DNA of 64,000 nucleotides from Deroplatys truncata (lineage: Eukaryota > Arthropoda > Insecta > Mantodea > Mantidae): contig CM060978.1 in assembly GCA_030765065.1 (NCBI GenBank), forward strand, positions 220,367,498 to 220,431,497. Direction: 5' to 3'. The notes under the pieces are model-generated. The model worked only from the letters and a program-made list of their open reading frames with translations. It was not told the origin of the DNA and did no database searches. A program made the translations under genes and the position numbers. Positions 42,124 to 54,640 of the stretch are shown here, piece by piece (positions within the stretch are counted from its first letter, which is position 1; every line of letters starts with the position of its first letter).

Positions 42124-43145
42124 TGTTTTCATGTACTCTGTATTCGCTCTTAGGTTGATCCGCGTCAAAACAAACCCCAGGTGACCAGTGCACCGCTATA
42201 ATGTATCCTTCCGCCATTCGCACTAGAAATACTGTCACACTTTCAGACCATGTGACGAGTACAAGCGGCACGTAGTGCAAAAAAGAACAGAGTCCTTATT
42301 TCGACAACTGAAACGGTGACTAGCATATTATGTTAAGGTTTAAATGTGATAAGATTGATAGTTGCAACAAACTAAACGTTTGCACATATAATAATAGTTA
42401 ATTCTGAAATAAATGAGCGAAAAATAAATTAACAGGTATGCGTTAACCTAATTTATTCGTTCTCTGGAAGCGGCACTTTATTAACTGTTGGCGGCTCAGT
42501 TTAAAAAAGAAATTGTGCGAATTGCATTCTTCTTAAAACCACTACATTCTTGCATCGCGTATTTCATATGCTTTCTTTTCTTTTTTTTCCTGGTGTAACC
42601 ACTTTTGCCGTTTCAGATTTTTCTGCAGAAGCACTCTTTATACTTGTACTCGAAACACCGGTGAACTCAGAAGTTAATTTCACCATTTCTTTCGCGGAAA
42701 GTGTTGGATATTTCTCACATAACTTATAATAAAGATTCAAATCTATTGTTTTTCCACCACTATTCAACGGTTAGCGCGGCTAATGCTTTACGTAATTCGA
42801 CGAAAACACAAGAGCGAATTCACCGTCCTCCATGATACTAAACACAACTGCGCGCTTCTGGCTGTAAACAATATTCTGCGCCTACCCGGATGTCAGGTGA
42901 CTCATACAAATTGCGTCATGTGACTTGTAGCTCTGTTTTACGGTATAAATCAGCGTTAAATAAAACCTTAGGTATTTGTATAGAATATTACACTATTTAA
43001 TGATAAATTCATTCTAAAATTCAGAGATTAGCATGGGGCTACTTTCCTGGGCGCATTACTACCGTGTTACACCACGGTGTACTGACCACGTGGGTTTGTT
43101 TTGCCACGGATCAACCTAAGAGTGAATATAGAGTAGTCATATGTT
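42124..43145. mobile_element. About 1-kb DNA element with long terminal inverted repeats
   Basis: 42124-42190 and 43070-43145 are inverted copies (shared CTCTTAGGTTGATCCG, CAAAACAAACCC and CACCG blocks), giving imperfect TIRs of roughly 60 bp. A reverse ORF at 42564-42767 (67 codons: Y-Y-K-L-C-E-K-Y-P-T-L-S-A-K-E-M) is helical, lysine-rich and unrecognised. It could be the remains of a transposase or DNA-binding protein. No target duplication confirmed. Confidence 0.5.
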
Positions 43146-44110
43146 TTTGCTTAGGGGCAATGATTTTGTCTGCTGTGGTGTGGCATTGGTGGAAGTGGAA
43201 GCACTTCCATGAAGTTCCGGATAAGTTGATAGCTTTCCTGTAGTTGCTGATGACTGTTCTGAAGCTGTGAAGTTTCTAGATTCAGTTTGTGGTTGCCGCT
43301 CTCGAAGCCCAGCGATTCAACCCTCAAGGGCTCTCAAACGAGTATGTCGGTCGTCGCTGGCGTTGTCTGTAGAATCGTCCAGCTCCATTAGGTGGAACTC
43401 GATACGCAGCAGATGTGAATTCCTCCATGTCGTCATCGTCCTCTACTGCTTGGCGCAGTTGTGATATCTGTGAGGATGTCGCTGAGAGATGGTGGGCGCC
43501 ACACGCACATTGATTGCCCGCTGTAACGCCTCGAAGTCAAGGCCAAGGTTACGGAGAGTAGCTTGTAGACTGTAAACGGTGTCCTTGACGTTAATTTCTG
43601 TGTTGTCAGTGGAAGGTGGCTAGTCGTTCCCTACGGGGAGTGGTGCTATCTGGTCCTCATGAACCTGTACGTCGGCGGTGGTTCTAGCTGTGTGTGTGTA
43701 CGCTGAGGAGCTAGATGTTGGCGACAGTTGGGAGTTGAGGGTGAGACCTTGGGTGGAACGGGCAGAAAGCCTTGCCCGTGAAGTGGACACCTCTTCCACA
43801 AATAGCGCGACAAGAGTCAGGTTATGGCCCCTTGCATACTGAGGTTAGGTAGAGCAAGTGGCAATAATGGCAGTGTGGTTGCGTTGTGCAAATGGCCGCC
43901 GCGTGGCCGTAGCGGTGGCAGGGTGCGTGTCGAGCTCTGCAGTTTGTCTCAGTTAAATGTGACTGACCTAGTTTAGGTGCGGCAGTGTAGTGCGCCCGAT
44001 CCAGGAACATCAGGCGCAGTAACCGCGTCCGGTACAGATTACGGAAGTCTCCAAGTTGACTACTGCGGCGAACGGTATTTTGGCGGCCTTATTCGGTATT
44101 GTTGCTTGCA
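43146..44110 (-). pseudogene. GC-rich patch with gag-like zinc-knuckle relic
   Basis: Markedly GC-richer than its surroundings. The reverse frame 43822-44010 has a C-H-R-Y-G-H-A-A-A-I-C segment followed by C-H-Y-C, resembling degraded zinc knuckles of LINE ORF1 proteins, and shares an R-A-H-Y-T-A-A string with a frame at 21834-22019. Probably a decayed retrotransposon ORF1 fragment; evidence is weak. Confidence 0.35.
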
Positions 44111-45204
44111 CTTACACTCATGTGTACTGCAAAGTGCAGTCCCTCCTTACTAATGCTCCTATTGGCTGGTAGCTTGCCAACAATTTTATATTTTGTGGCA
44201 ATTTTTTCCATTCCCCATTAAGGGTTTTTTTCACCACCTCTATTTGGTAAACTTCGGTAAACTTTTCTGCACTTTCTCACGCTATTCTGTGTGAGAAGAG
44301 GTTTCATACAGATGTATTGTGATATAAATAACTGACTGTCGTTCCTGCATTTTGCTTGTAACCAAAGGGGAACAAATGTTCCTTAAAGTGGAACTTGAAA
44401 TCGTTTCTAGATAAAAATGTCTGCCATAATTAAGGTAAAGTGGATTGAAAAGTCATGTTTTATAAGGATAATTTGATAATTAAGGCTTAATATGTGGTTT
44501 TCTAATGGTTAGAGAAAGTCATGAATATTTCAAATCAAAATTGCTTTTAACAATGGTATATTAAATGTATAGTGAAGATACCCCTAATACCAAAAATTTA
44601 GTTACACCCGCACCCACGTCTCTGTACGTTTCTCCCGGACTTATGAAGTTATTGAAACTTGAAGTTTCACTGTTGCAACTTTGGTCATCATCGCTATGAA
44701 ATCATATTCACTTTGAAGATACGCAGCAAAATCACAGGCAACACCACCGACTACAAGTCCGAAATCTACAGGTTATTATATAACTTTTTTGTTAATGAGG
44801 TCTTCATAGAACCATAACTGCATTACACTCAACATCATAGAGCAAGTAAGCTAGTGCAAGTACACCTTGGAGACTGTATGTGCATCCTGCCTTTCTTTTT
44901 CATGGTTAGAGGGCCCGGAAAACACTTGGAGTCGTGTACCTTTGAAGCCCTGTTTTCACGGAACTGCGGGGCTGATAAGCGTATCTCTTCAAAAGATTTC
45001 CAAATTTATTAAGAAGCCTGTCTATTTACTTTAAAAACAAAAAATAGGTTTACCTCATGTCTCACTAGTCTCTAATGACTAATTTTTATAATATTCTGGA
45101 CCGATTAGTTAGCGAAATATATGAAATTTTAAAAGAACGTATTTTCTACAGTTGTATGTCTGTATAATACAGTTTCTAACGTTACTGTGATGTGCTTCTA
45201 CACA
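44111..45204. other. No recognisable feature
   Basis: I see no gene or assignable repeat. Confidence 0.4.
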
Positions 45205-45365
45205 TCCGTTACTTCCTTCGGAAGGAAAGTAAAGCAAGTGGTGCCGTATCGTATATTTACGGCACTTAAAGAACCTCAAGTGGATAAAGAGGCATCAGAG
45301 CGACATTTCCGGTATTTCAGAATGGAACGCTAAGAACTATGGCGGTTAAAGAACGTCCATAAATA
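45205..45365 (-). repeat. Family C short interspersed repeat, inverted copy
   Basis: In reverse it reads TTATGGACGTTCTTTAA, then CTTGAGGTTCTTTAAGTGCC and CTTTCCTTCCGAAGGAAGTA, matching copies at 8.1 and 9.2 kb. Confidence 0.55.
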
Positions 45366-46010
45366 TAACTTATTTTCATTTCATTTCGCATCCATTACAA
45401 TATTTCTATCTCTTTTAATTACCTTCATAGACTATTTTAATCTACGTTTCTGAAGACAGAAGTTGATCTCTATTTCTAATGATCCCTAATAGCATCTTTA
45501 CACAGTCGAATGAGCTTGGTTTCTTTGCCAGCATTGTGTGGTATGCTCATGCGCAAATTCGAGTAGACAGTTGCGGTTTGAACCGAATTCCTTCACTCGT
45601 GACTACAGAGAATCGTTTTATTAAAAACGTTTGGCTCATCAAATTAACAAAGGCAATAAGTTTTACCGAATTCAACTTTGGATCTCAGGCGACGCTATGT
45701 CGACGCCAGTCATCCCCACTGGCGACAGGTATTCGATCCCAGCAGCTATTAGTGGGATCTGTGGCAGACAAAGCGGCGCTCGGCAGGTTGTCTACGAATT
45801 CATTCATGCCTTCAATTGCTCCATTATCACCACCACCTCTAATCATCTGGTCATTTGGAGTATTGTAGTCCAACACTAACATTTGAGGCAATGCTCAGAT
45901 CTAACAGCAAATTTCGGAAACATTGGGGGAATGTAAGAAGGCATTAGAAGAACTTTAAGTTCTGCTTTTAATGGGAGATAATTAATAAATAATAGTAACT
46001 TCGACCGCCA
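45366..46010. other. No recognisable gene
   Basis: Overlapping short ORFs on both strands at 45479-45891 carry no domain signature. Confidence 0.4.
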
Positions 46011-46098
46011 CACACACACACACACACACACACGCTCACTCACTCACTCACTCACTTACTCACTCACTCACTCACTCACTCACTCACTCACTCACTCA
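46011..46098. repeat. Compound microsatellite (AC)n-(TCAC)n
   Basis: About twelve AC units followed by about fifteen TCAC units with a few interruptions. Confidence 0.95.
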
Positions 46099-46344
46099 CA
46101 CGCTAGCATACACAAGGAAAATCTAGGTTTGCCGTTCGTCTGTCGAGCAAGAGTAGGTGTGTCTTAAGATTCCTCTTTGCCCTTTCTTTTAACCTAAGTA
46201 GGCAGGGCTAGAGGGAGGCTCGGAATAACAGTAATAGTTAAATCACACCTTTGCTTTCTATGTGCTTTTGTGACATCTAGCTCCCACAATGCAGTTGGAC
46301 CAACTCTAATTAATTTAATTCGTTCATTCTTTGTTTAATTTATA

Positions 46345-47548
46345 CACTGGTGTGCAAAACCTAAGGACGAAAGTAATCTTCACATGCTGTGACACTACCA
46401 AGTAACATAGCTGGATGAAACTTGAATCATACATAGTCGTTGGTACATATGGATGTGCTGCAATGCGTCTCCCCAAAGTATCCCACACGTGTTCGATGGA
46501 ATTTAAATCGGAGGAACCTGCGCTGTTCGATGCGGTCGCGCATTGTCATCCATAAAAATGAAGTCGGGGCCGACTGCATCCCTGAAAAGATGCACATAGG
46601 GACGGATTATAGTATCACAATAACGTTGAACAGTGAGCGTACTGTGTTCAAAGATTTGGAGGTCGGTGCGCCCATGCAACATTATGCCTCCCCAAACCAT
46701 AGCACCCGGATCACCAAAACGATCCTGTTCAAGGATGTTTCTGGGTTCATTACGTGTTCCCACCTCTCGCCAGATGAGGGTACGTCTAGAATCACTACTT
46801 AGACTGAATCTGCTCTTATCCAAGAACAGCACGCGATCCCATTCCTCGTTGGTCCAAGTTTGATGCTCTCGGGACCATCGCAAACGGTGCCACCGATGTG
46901 CGGATGTCAATGAAACACAACGTACTGGCGGTCGGGCAAACAGACCACCTCTGTGTAGTCGCCGTGCCACTGTGTATTGTGAGATTGCGTGCCTAGCTGT
47001 CCTGTTAAATGTGGTTGCAATTGCACCCGCTGTTTGGCGTGGATCCCTTCTTGCCTGTTGCACAACGTAGCGGTCATCTGTTATTGTAGTTGAGCATGGT
47101 CGACCATCACCTCTCCTTGAGACAGCAGTGCCTGTGATTTGGAAGGTTCCCCATATACGTGAAACAATGCTGTGAGCAATTCCAAACTCCAGAGCAACAC
47201 TCACACACTTCGTCCTTCTTCCAGTTTACCGATGATTCTTCCGCGCGTGAAGTCATCAAAATGGTGTCTGCGGGCCATGTTGCAATGAAGAATACCACTA
47301 CAGTCCATCGTAACAGCTCGCTAATTGCCACACACCGTCTTGTCCTGTTTCGCCAACTGCCCCCTGTTGCGGGACCAGACCCATTTGGTACTATAGGCTC
47401 GCTACAATCACGCCATGTGACGTCTAGCTTTCTGTGTACGTGTAAGAGACCTCTGGCAACATACTCCTGCATCTTCATCTACTTCCACCAAGTAGTGCAT
47501 TTGTTATGTTACTTTACCCATCTCGTCCTTAGGTACTACCAATCACTT
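46345..47548 (-). mobile_element. Tc1-like transposon relic
   Basis: The left end CACTGGTGTGCAAAACCTAA...GGACGA and the right end (reverse complement ...CCTAAGGACGA) form degraded inverted repeats around a reverse-strand Tc1-type transposase pseudogene. A TA dinucleotide precedes the left end. Confidence 0.75.
46440..47478 (-). pseudogene. Tc1-family transposase, frameshifted and internally deleted
   Basis: Two reverse frames (47107-47478 and 46503-47204) cover the protein. The second holds a G-R-P-C-S-T-T hinge. It also has a W-x-x-V-L-F-L-D-K-S-R-F block with the first catalytic Asp and an F-I-F-M-D-D-N-A-R-P-H block with the second. The region between that block and the third acidic residue is missing and the rest (I-E-H-V-W-D-like) lies in another frame at about 46440-46500. 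The helix-turn-helix N-terminus is in a shifted frame. Inactive copy. Confidence 0.8.
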
Positions 47549-47599
47549 ACATGTCTCAAACGTGCTGTGTATATGAAGGGCGCTAAGGGCATACCCAAA

Positions 47600-47645
47600 A
47601 CATATAAAAATCTGATGCATTTGTCTGACTTTCTCTACCAATGGA
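47600..47645 (+). repeat. Family A 5'-end scrap
   Basis: AAAAATCTGATGCATTTGTC followed by a GACTTTCTCTAC block matches the family A start, then similarity ends. Confidence 0.4.
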
Positions 47646-47814
47646 AAATTATATATTGGTATATATTACTATTATTCATTATGTAATATTCTATTCGTGG
47701 TAAAAAGTTCCTGTGATGGAAAGAAAAGAAAGGGAAAAAAGGAAGAATCGAAGACTTTCAAGCATGTCCGCAAGCATGCTTCGGAAAGGTCTAAGTTTGC
47801 AACATTGAATATTT

Positions 47815-48657
47815 TTAAAAATTTGATGTGATACATTCACATTCTACCCTCTATCGCATTAACGGGTACATAAATTATTCTTACTAAAGCTCATTCTTCT
47901 ACTACTTCATTTTAATCCAAACAAAACTGCAGAAATAGCTGCATTACACATTTTGACAGGATACAAAGAGAACAGCGAAGTCAAATGTTAAGCCGGGACG
48001 CTGTATTTCCGCTTAAAATCCCGTGCTGTTTCCATGCAATTGCGAGAAACAATTGTCAATCGAAAGACAAAGTACTGAATAAATTGAACCATTAATAATG
48101 GATATCTTAAGAATTGTGTATATTACAGAAAGGTTATTTAAAATAAATTGCGTGTTTTAAAGAGTTCTACATTTTTGTGTAGTATGCTTTCGTCTATCAG
48201 TTAACGTTTACCAGTTATACAGATTCTACAAAGTTCCTTCCAAATGAACCGGACTACACAGGCTATTCCCAGAAAATTCAAGATATATATATTTTATTTC
48301 TCACGTAAATATCTGTAATATATAGTATTTGAATCAAAATCGTTACAGACACTTTTTTTAGAAAAGCCAAAATTTCGAATAAAAGTCCAATGTAAAGGGT
48401 AGTTAGGGGTGAAATTTTCTTGAAAGTCTTCCTATCGCATCTTTGGTAGGTACGCATCTTAAATACCGAGTTTAGTATTTGTCTGACTTTTCGTTTTTGA
48501 GTTTTGCTGTTCACAGATACTCGCACAGATATTTTTCAAAAAAGTTCTTTTTGGAATCGGGGGACCTAAAAACATGTATTTCCGATGAAATCTCGGTATC
48601 AGATTTTTAGGTTGAATGCAATACCTTCTCTACCTACTATGTACGTGGTAGAAAAAG
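47815..48657 (+). repeat. Family A repeat, old diverged copy
   Basis: Follows the family order: TTTGATGTGATACATTCACA start, GTTTACCAGTTATACA, AAAATTCAAGATATATATAT, TTTTTGAGTTTTGCTGTTCACAGA, and TACGTGGTAGAAAAAGTAA end. Many substitutions. Confidence 0.65.
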
Positions 48658-49035
48658 TAAAAATTATATTGCACATAGATTGTGTAATCTGATGAGCTCT
48701 GCATTTTTCCTTGTTTCTACAATTATACTCGTATCAATATATTAAAGATGTTATTGTAATTTCTGAAGAAATAAAACATGATGCAAATTTTTCCATGCAA
48801 AGGTTAGTAGGATCGGAGGGATTCTGTTGAAAGTGTTGATATCGTATCCAGGAAGATGCTGAACTTCAATGCCAAGTGGTACTTAACCGAACTTTCGTTC
48901 TTCAGGCAAAGATTAACGGACACGCACGTGCGCGCGAATTTTTTTGTAACCTTTTTTTGGGACTGGATATAGAATTTTTGGGTAAAATAGAATTCTTTCT
49001 CTAACTTACTGTAGTTAGGTGATAGAGAAAGTTAA
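48658..49035 (+). repeat. Family A repeat, 3' partial unit, highly diverged
   Basis: Directly follows the previous copy and starts internally. It ends AGGTGATAGAGAAAGTTAAA. The full-copy-then-partial-copy arrangement resembles that at 14.6-16.1 kb. Confidence 0.5.
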
Positions 49036-50110
49036 AATACACATAGCGGATACTGTTTCATGCATTTGAAACAAAAGAGAGACAGACTGCGAATTCATTT
49101 GCACTCCTCTTAGCCATTCCAGTTATCCATTGGTTCATCCTATAATCATTAAGTTTTCGTTATGAAATCTTATGATATTCGGTTATTTTGAGCGATTCAT
49201 AAATATTTGTGAAGGCATGGATAATTTAGAGTTTCTACAAATAGCACACAAAGTGTAACAATATCTGTTATACACTGTTCATTTTAAGTGTACCCCATTT
49301 TAATGTTGTAAAATCAAGAGTTCTATTTCAGTTCATTTGAAATTTTTATGGAGCAATTAGAATAATATAATATTATGTACACCGAATGCTATATATATAT
49401 ATATTTTAAATTAGTTCCAGAGATATTAATTTTTTACTTATCTTTATTGATTTAGAAGAATGCTCCACACAATGCAATTATTATTTGAAGAAAATAATAC
49501 TTTACAATTAATTTATTTAATAGTTTATTAAGAGTTACAGAAATTAAGCTTTTTCATTTACCTATCAGTTTTGGAGAAAAATAATCTTATATACAGGATT
49601 TAAATTTTTTATTTAAAAGTTTATATAATATTAGTATTATTGCTTAACACAAAAACAACCAAGCATATTAACAAAATTTATCTCATTCCTTTTTTTTTAT
49701 TCTGCTATTCATAGGGAGATACACACAATTTAATTTAGCTATACCGAAAAGTACATCATGTGGAACAACTTGAAAATGAGAATGTTCTGACAAGGAAAAC
49801 CTGAGAAAATATAGTTAAATAATAACGCTAAAATAACACTTGTTTCTGACTTTACAGTGTTTAGAAATCATTTAGTGCATACTTAGGTCCCCCCTTTCTC
49901 TTTTCAGCTCCTCCGAAGCTAATTTACTAGGCTTACTGACACACACTTAAATTCCTATATGACGTGCTCTAAAAGGTCGTGCAACTATAAAAGCTACACA
50001 GAACTAAAGTAGAAGATGTGTAGCGTTTAATAAACTAAAATATATATTTATGAATTTTCGAAAGTTTTGGCCTTTTCCACGGATGACTATTCACAACAAA
50101 GAAATTATAA
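49036..50110. other. Gene-less, very AT-rich stretch
   Basis: Nothing recognisable apart from short TA runs. Confidence 0.45.
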
Positions 50111-50117
50111 ACTAAAC

Positions 50118-50442
50118 TAAGCTCCGTGGCGCAACAGCCCGTTGCCGGGCCAAGGCCTGCCGCCCGACCGCTGCGTTCCCTACCTCTGCCCACAGCAAGC
50201 ACCATGAGTAGAGCGCAGTACTGGAAGATGAGACGTGCTCAGCACCCGGGTCCCTCCCTACCGGTATATAAGGCCTCCTCAACCTGGAGCCGCTACTTTT
50301 CAATCAAGTAGCTCCTCAATTGGCCCTTCAGGGACCTAATAGGCTCAGTGCACTCCGGGCCAGATTTCCCAGCGGTACCGGGAATCGAAACTGGGTCTAC
50401 CGTTTGGTAATCAGGTGCGCTACCACCGCGCTAAGGAACAAA
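50118..50442 (-). repeat. tRNA-derived SINE, reverse orientation
   Basis: On the reverse strand it starts with TTAGCGCGGTGGTAGCGC (A-box-like) and has TTTCGATTCCCGG (B-box-like) 30 or so bases later, followed by a body of about 250 bp. AACAAAG on both flanks may be a short target duplication. Confidence 0.6.
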
Positions 50443-51021
50443 GTGAATATACAACAGTACAAATAAAATATGTAATTTCTGTTGAATAAATTAAGATTTA
50501 TTCTGAAAAATGTTAATCGCATAAATGAATCAAACAGATGCATAATTTTTTCTTAGTATTTCAATTATTTAAAATATTCAGAATATATTCTGCTGAGAAT
50601 CTTATGTTTTTGTCAGAATCCATTTACGTTACTGTTACTGCGTACAGTTGAGTGCAATGAAAGATGCCGGTGTTCCTGGTTTCCTATAGTGTTTTCTTTA
50701 TTTAATATTGACAGAATCTCACTATCATCCGTGTTCCATACCAGCCGTGGGAGAGCCAATGTCATATTATTTGAATTCAAATTAACCTGGAAGTTATTGT
50801 CTGTTCAGTGTCTTTTGAGTCAGTGGAAGGGGGAGATAAGGAATTCACGCGGTCGGCACAGTAGCTAGAACAAAGTATGCCCACACGAAGCCGAAATGGC
50901 CGTGCCAGCGATTTTTACCTTTCTCTTTCCACTGGCTCAAAAGACTCTGAACAGATAATAACGCCACGACTGTCTCTGGGTGAGCCCGTCTTATATTGGT
51001 TTGAAGTCAAAAGTCTGGCTG
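50443..51021. other. No gene; contains a hairpin at 50.80-50.96 kb
   Basis: Segments near 50800-50835 and 50925-50958 are inverted copies (TCTTTTGAGTCAGTGGAA versus its reverse complement with one mismatch), with a loop of about 90 bp. Confidence 0.5.
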
Positions 51022-51035
51022 ATACTCAAACTATA

Positions 51036-51415
51036 TTCATTCATTCATTATCTGTTTACCCTCCTCTTATGTAGGACTTACACCCCCAGGACTTACAAGC
51101 GGGTGCCTGGGGTCAGAGGCCCGTCGAGGAGTAGACACTCATGGATCGGACAGAGCATCCAGGATGGGTGATCAGCCCGATGCCTGGTATGGGATGAAGG
51201 AAGTAGATGAAATGAAATGTGGGTGAAATGGATGAAAGGAAAGGTGACGATGGAGCAGTTAGTGGAATGAATTGCGGGGGAAACCGGAGAACCCAGAGAA
51301 AACCCGCCCAGACGCCGCTTCGTCCACCACAAATCCCACATGCAGGGCTCTGGGATTGAACCCGGGCCTCCTCGGTGGGAGGCGAGCGGTCTAACCACTC
51401 GACCACGGCGCCGCC
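51036..51415 (-). repeat. tRNA-derived SINE with perfect 14-bp target duplication
   Basis: On the reverse strand: GGTCGAGTGGTTAGACCGCT (A-box), GGGTTCAATCCC (B-box), a body, and a tail of GAAT repeats. ATACTCAAACTATA flanks it exactly at 51022-51035 and 51416-51429, the mark of LINE-mediated insertion. Confidence 0.85.
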
Positions 51416-51429
51416 ATACTCAAACTATA

Positions 51430-52204
51430 GCCAGTGAATAAAGGTCGGTTTCAGGTCAGGATCGAAGGAAAAGGGGATATAAGGCAAACATTAAGTGGAA
51501 TGGTAGAACCAGGTAAGCGGAGCGGAACTGTTCGCGGATGACACTGTTTATATTTCCTTACCAACATAAACGCTGTGGATTATATGACACCATTTTAGGC
51601 ACCAGACTGTACATTGTTCTTGTGGCAACCCGAAATGCCTTATGTTCTTGGTGTACTGCTAAGTAAGACTATAATCAGTCGTTCAACTCTAAATTTGGAC
51701 TCCACGTTGGAAAAAAAAGTTACTCTTGATCTCATCTTGTAATTATTACAATTTGGTAATGTCAAATGACTAATTCTAGTTGTGCCAAATGCCCAGAAAA
51801 AAATCTATATTGCATAATTGAATGAAAGGAGTGTTATGTTACTAAAGTTTGCAACGTAATTTGCAGGAAAACACTATATGGTACAGGAAAGATTGGCCCA
51901 GTTATGAATTCAGTTAACTAAATACTATAAAGGTGATGTATTTACATTAGACGAGTTTTTATTCCAGTTTTACGGGCTTCACTTTTCAGACAAAAGTTTC
52001 TATTTTGTGAATTTAATGTTCTCAAAATTCATCAAATCTATTTAGTTGGAAATGGTATGAATAAATTTACAACAAGGTCCAGCTTTATTCTCAAAACTTA
52101 AGTTGTGATTTCAATACCTTAATATTAACAAAATGTTTCAGAAAATGGTGAAAAATAAGTATGATTCAAAATGAGAGACTTTTATGAGTGTTGTTACTTA
52201 TTTA
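51430..52204. other. No recognisable feature
   Basis: AT-rich, no gene seen. Confidence 0.4.
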
Positions 52205-52474
52205 TACACTGGTGGAAAAAATGCCATACCGCTAAGAATGATGTTCATTGAAACATGGGCATAGTATGTGGAAACTGAGGGGTTATATTGTTAGTGATTA
52301 ATATGTCGCAGTCAACGGACAACAGATGGCACTGCACAGACGTGTCAGTGTGTCCACTATGTCAACTCTGCAGGCAGTCGCTCTAATATCGTAACATCTG
52401 AATGGTGGTGTCAAAAGACACACTAGGGTATAGGCATGCCACGATGATGCGTACGTGCTCCTATTTATACAATA

Positions 52475-53696
52475 CACTGTGTGATCAAAAGTATCCGGAC
52501 ACCCCACAAACATACGTTGTTCATCTTAGGTGCGTTGTGCTGCCACCTACTTCCTGGTACTCATTATCCGCGACCTCAGTAGTCATTAGAGATCAGAATG
52601 GGACGCTTCGTGGAGCCCACGGATTTCGAACGTGGTCAGGTGATTGGGTGTCACTTGTGTCAGAAGTCTGTACGTGAGATTTCCACACTGCTAAGCATCC
52701 CTAGGTCCACTGTTTCTGATGTGATAGTGAAGTAGAAACGTGAAGGGACATATACAGCACACAACGTACAGGCCGACCTCGTCTGTGGACTGACAGAGAC
52801 CGCCGACATTTGAAGAGGGTCGTAAAGGGTAATAGGCAGACATCTATCCAGACCATCACAGAGAAATTCCAAAATGCATCAAGATCCACTCCAAGTACTA
52901 TGACAGGCGTGAGGTGAGAAATCTTGGATTCCATGGTCGAGCGGCTGTTCATAAGCCACACATCACGCAGGAAAATGCCAAACGACGCCTCGCTTGGTGT
53001 AAGGAGCGTCAAAATTACACGATTGAACAGATGCAAAATGTCATGTGGAGTGACGAATCACGGTACACAATGTGGCGATCCGATGGCAGGGTGTGGGTAT
53101 GGCGAATGCCCGGTGAACGTCATCTACCTGCATGTGTAGTGCCAACAGTCGGAGGTGGTAGTGTTATGGTGGGGTCGTGATTTTCCTGGAGAGGGCATGC
53201 AGCCCTTGTTGTTTTGCGTGGCACGATCTCAGCGCAGACCTACATTGATATTTTAAGCACCTTCCTGCTTCCTACTGTTGAGGAGCAATTCGGGGATGAC
53301 GATTGCTTCTTTCAACACGATCGAGCACCTGTTCTTACTGCACGGGCTATGGCGGAGTGGTTACAGGACAATAACCTGTAATGGACTGGCCTGCACAGAG
53401 TCCTGACATGAATCCTATAGAACACCTTTGGGATGTTTTGAAACGCCGACTTCGTGCCAGACTCACCGACCTACATCGATACCTTTCCTCAGTTCCGCAT
53501 TCCGTGAAGAATGGGCTGCTATTCCCCAATAATCCTTCCTGAAACCTGATTGAAAGTATGCGTGCGCGAGTGAACGCTGTCATCAAGGCTAAGGCTGGGC
53601 CAACACCATATTGACTTCCAGCATTACCGATGGAGGGCGCCACGAACTTGTACGTTATTTTCAACCAGGTATCCGGATACTTTTGATGACATAGTG
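52475..53696 (+). mobile_element. Tc1/mariner-type transposon relic (inner of the nested pair)
   Basis: TIRs CACTGTGTGATCAAAAGTAT (left) and, in reverse, CACTATGTCATCAAAAGTAT (right), each continuing with CCGGA. TA lies on both outer sides (52473-52474 and 53697-53698). A degraded transposase lies between. Confidence 0.85.
52597..53630 (+). pseudogene. Transposase of the inner Tc1-type element, multiply broken
   Basis: An ATG near 52597 opens a helix-turn-helix segment (V-R-E-I-S-T-L-L-S-I-P-R-S-T-V-S). Stops follow, then 52914-53180 carries V-M-W-S-D-E-S-R-Y with the first catalytic Asp. Shifted frames give F-F-Q-H-D-R-A-P with the second, and an [12 protein letters not shown] block near 53410. 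Several stops and shifts make it non-functional. Confidence 0.75.
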
Positions 53697-53711
53697 TATA
53701 ACTATAGCCGT

Positions 53712-54640
53712 TTAAACGAGGTCGAATTGTGGGAATATGCTTAGCTGGATGGAGCTATCGACGAATTATTGCACATGTTGTTCACAATGGTGGTGTGTGT
53801 CTATTTTCAGCAATGGTTTACGGAACATGCCCACATAAGAATACCAAGTTTTGGATGGTCGAGCAGTATAGATGCACTGTACGGTCATTGGTGGGCGCCC
53901 GAACAGCATTCCGGGCACAAGTAGCACCTGGGGAGTTAGGGACAATTGAAAACCATCTTCTTGCAGCAGGACTCAAATCGCGTGTTCAACTGTCCAGGGT
54001 ACTTCTTATATCACAACACGCCATGGTGTTAAAAAGGGTGCGTTGGACAACGCAATGGCGCTCCTCAATGACGGGAGTCTTCAGTTTCTTCAGTGATGAG
54101 AGTAATTCTGCCTGCATGCAAGTGATCGTCGTCTACGCTACGACGTAGACCTGGCGAAAATAATCCCCTTGAGTGCATTCGCCCGCCACACAAAGGCCTA
54201 ACTCCTGGTTTTATGTTGCATTGTCTAATCAGTTATAACTACTGTTCGCCTTGGTGTTTGGGCAGAGAGGTGAAACCGCGCCCGCTACATCCAGCAGGTT
54301 GTTAATCCGTGCTACTCCCATTTCTTCGACAGGAAGACCAAGGGGTGCTTTAGCAGAACAATGCGCGTCGCCAAACGGCTGCTGAAACCAATGTGCTCGT
54401 GTTATATGGAAAAAAACCCTGGCCAACACTGCCCCAGTATTCCATTAAACATGTGTGGGACAGAAAAGGAAGTCACTGGGTCTTCACGGCCACCTACAAG
54501 CATTGCCGCATCGTCACAACAGATGCAGCATGCTTGTGACAGTATATCGCAGGATGCACTCATACTATCGTATCGCTGCACTAATGCATGTCTGCAATTC
54601 CACGCCCAGTGGGGAAGGAGATACACTGAGTATTGGAGAC
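53712..54640 (+). pseudogene. Transposase of the outer Tc1-like element, broken
   Basis: Frame 53729-54148 shows A-G-W-S-Y-R-R-I-I-A-H-V-V-H-N (helix-turn-helix) and F-S-F-F-S-D-E-S-N (first catalytic Asp). The second and third acidic blocks are recognisable in other frames at about 54350-54460 (an I-K-H-V-W-D-like string). Multiple frameshifts. Confidence 0.65.
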
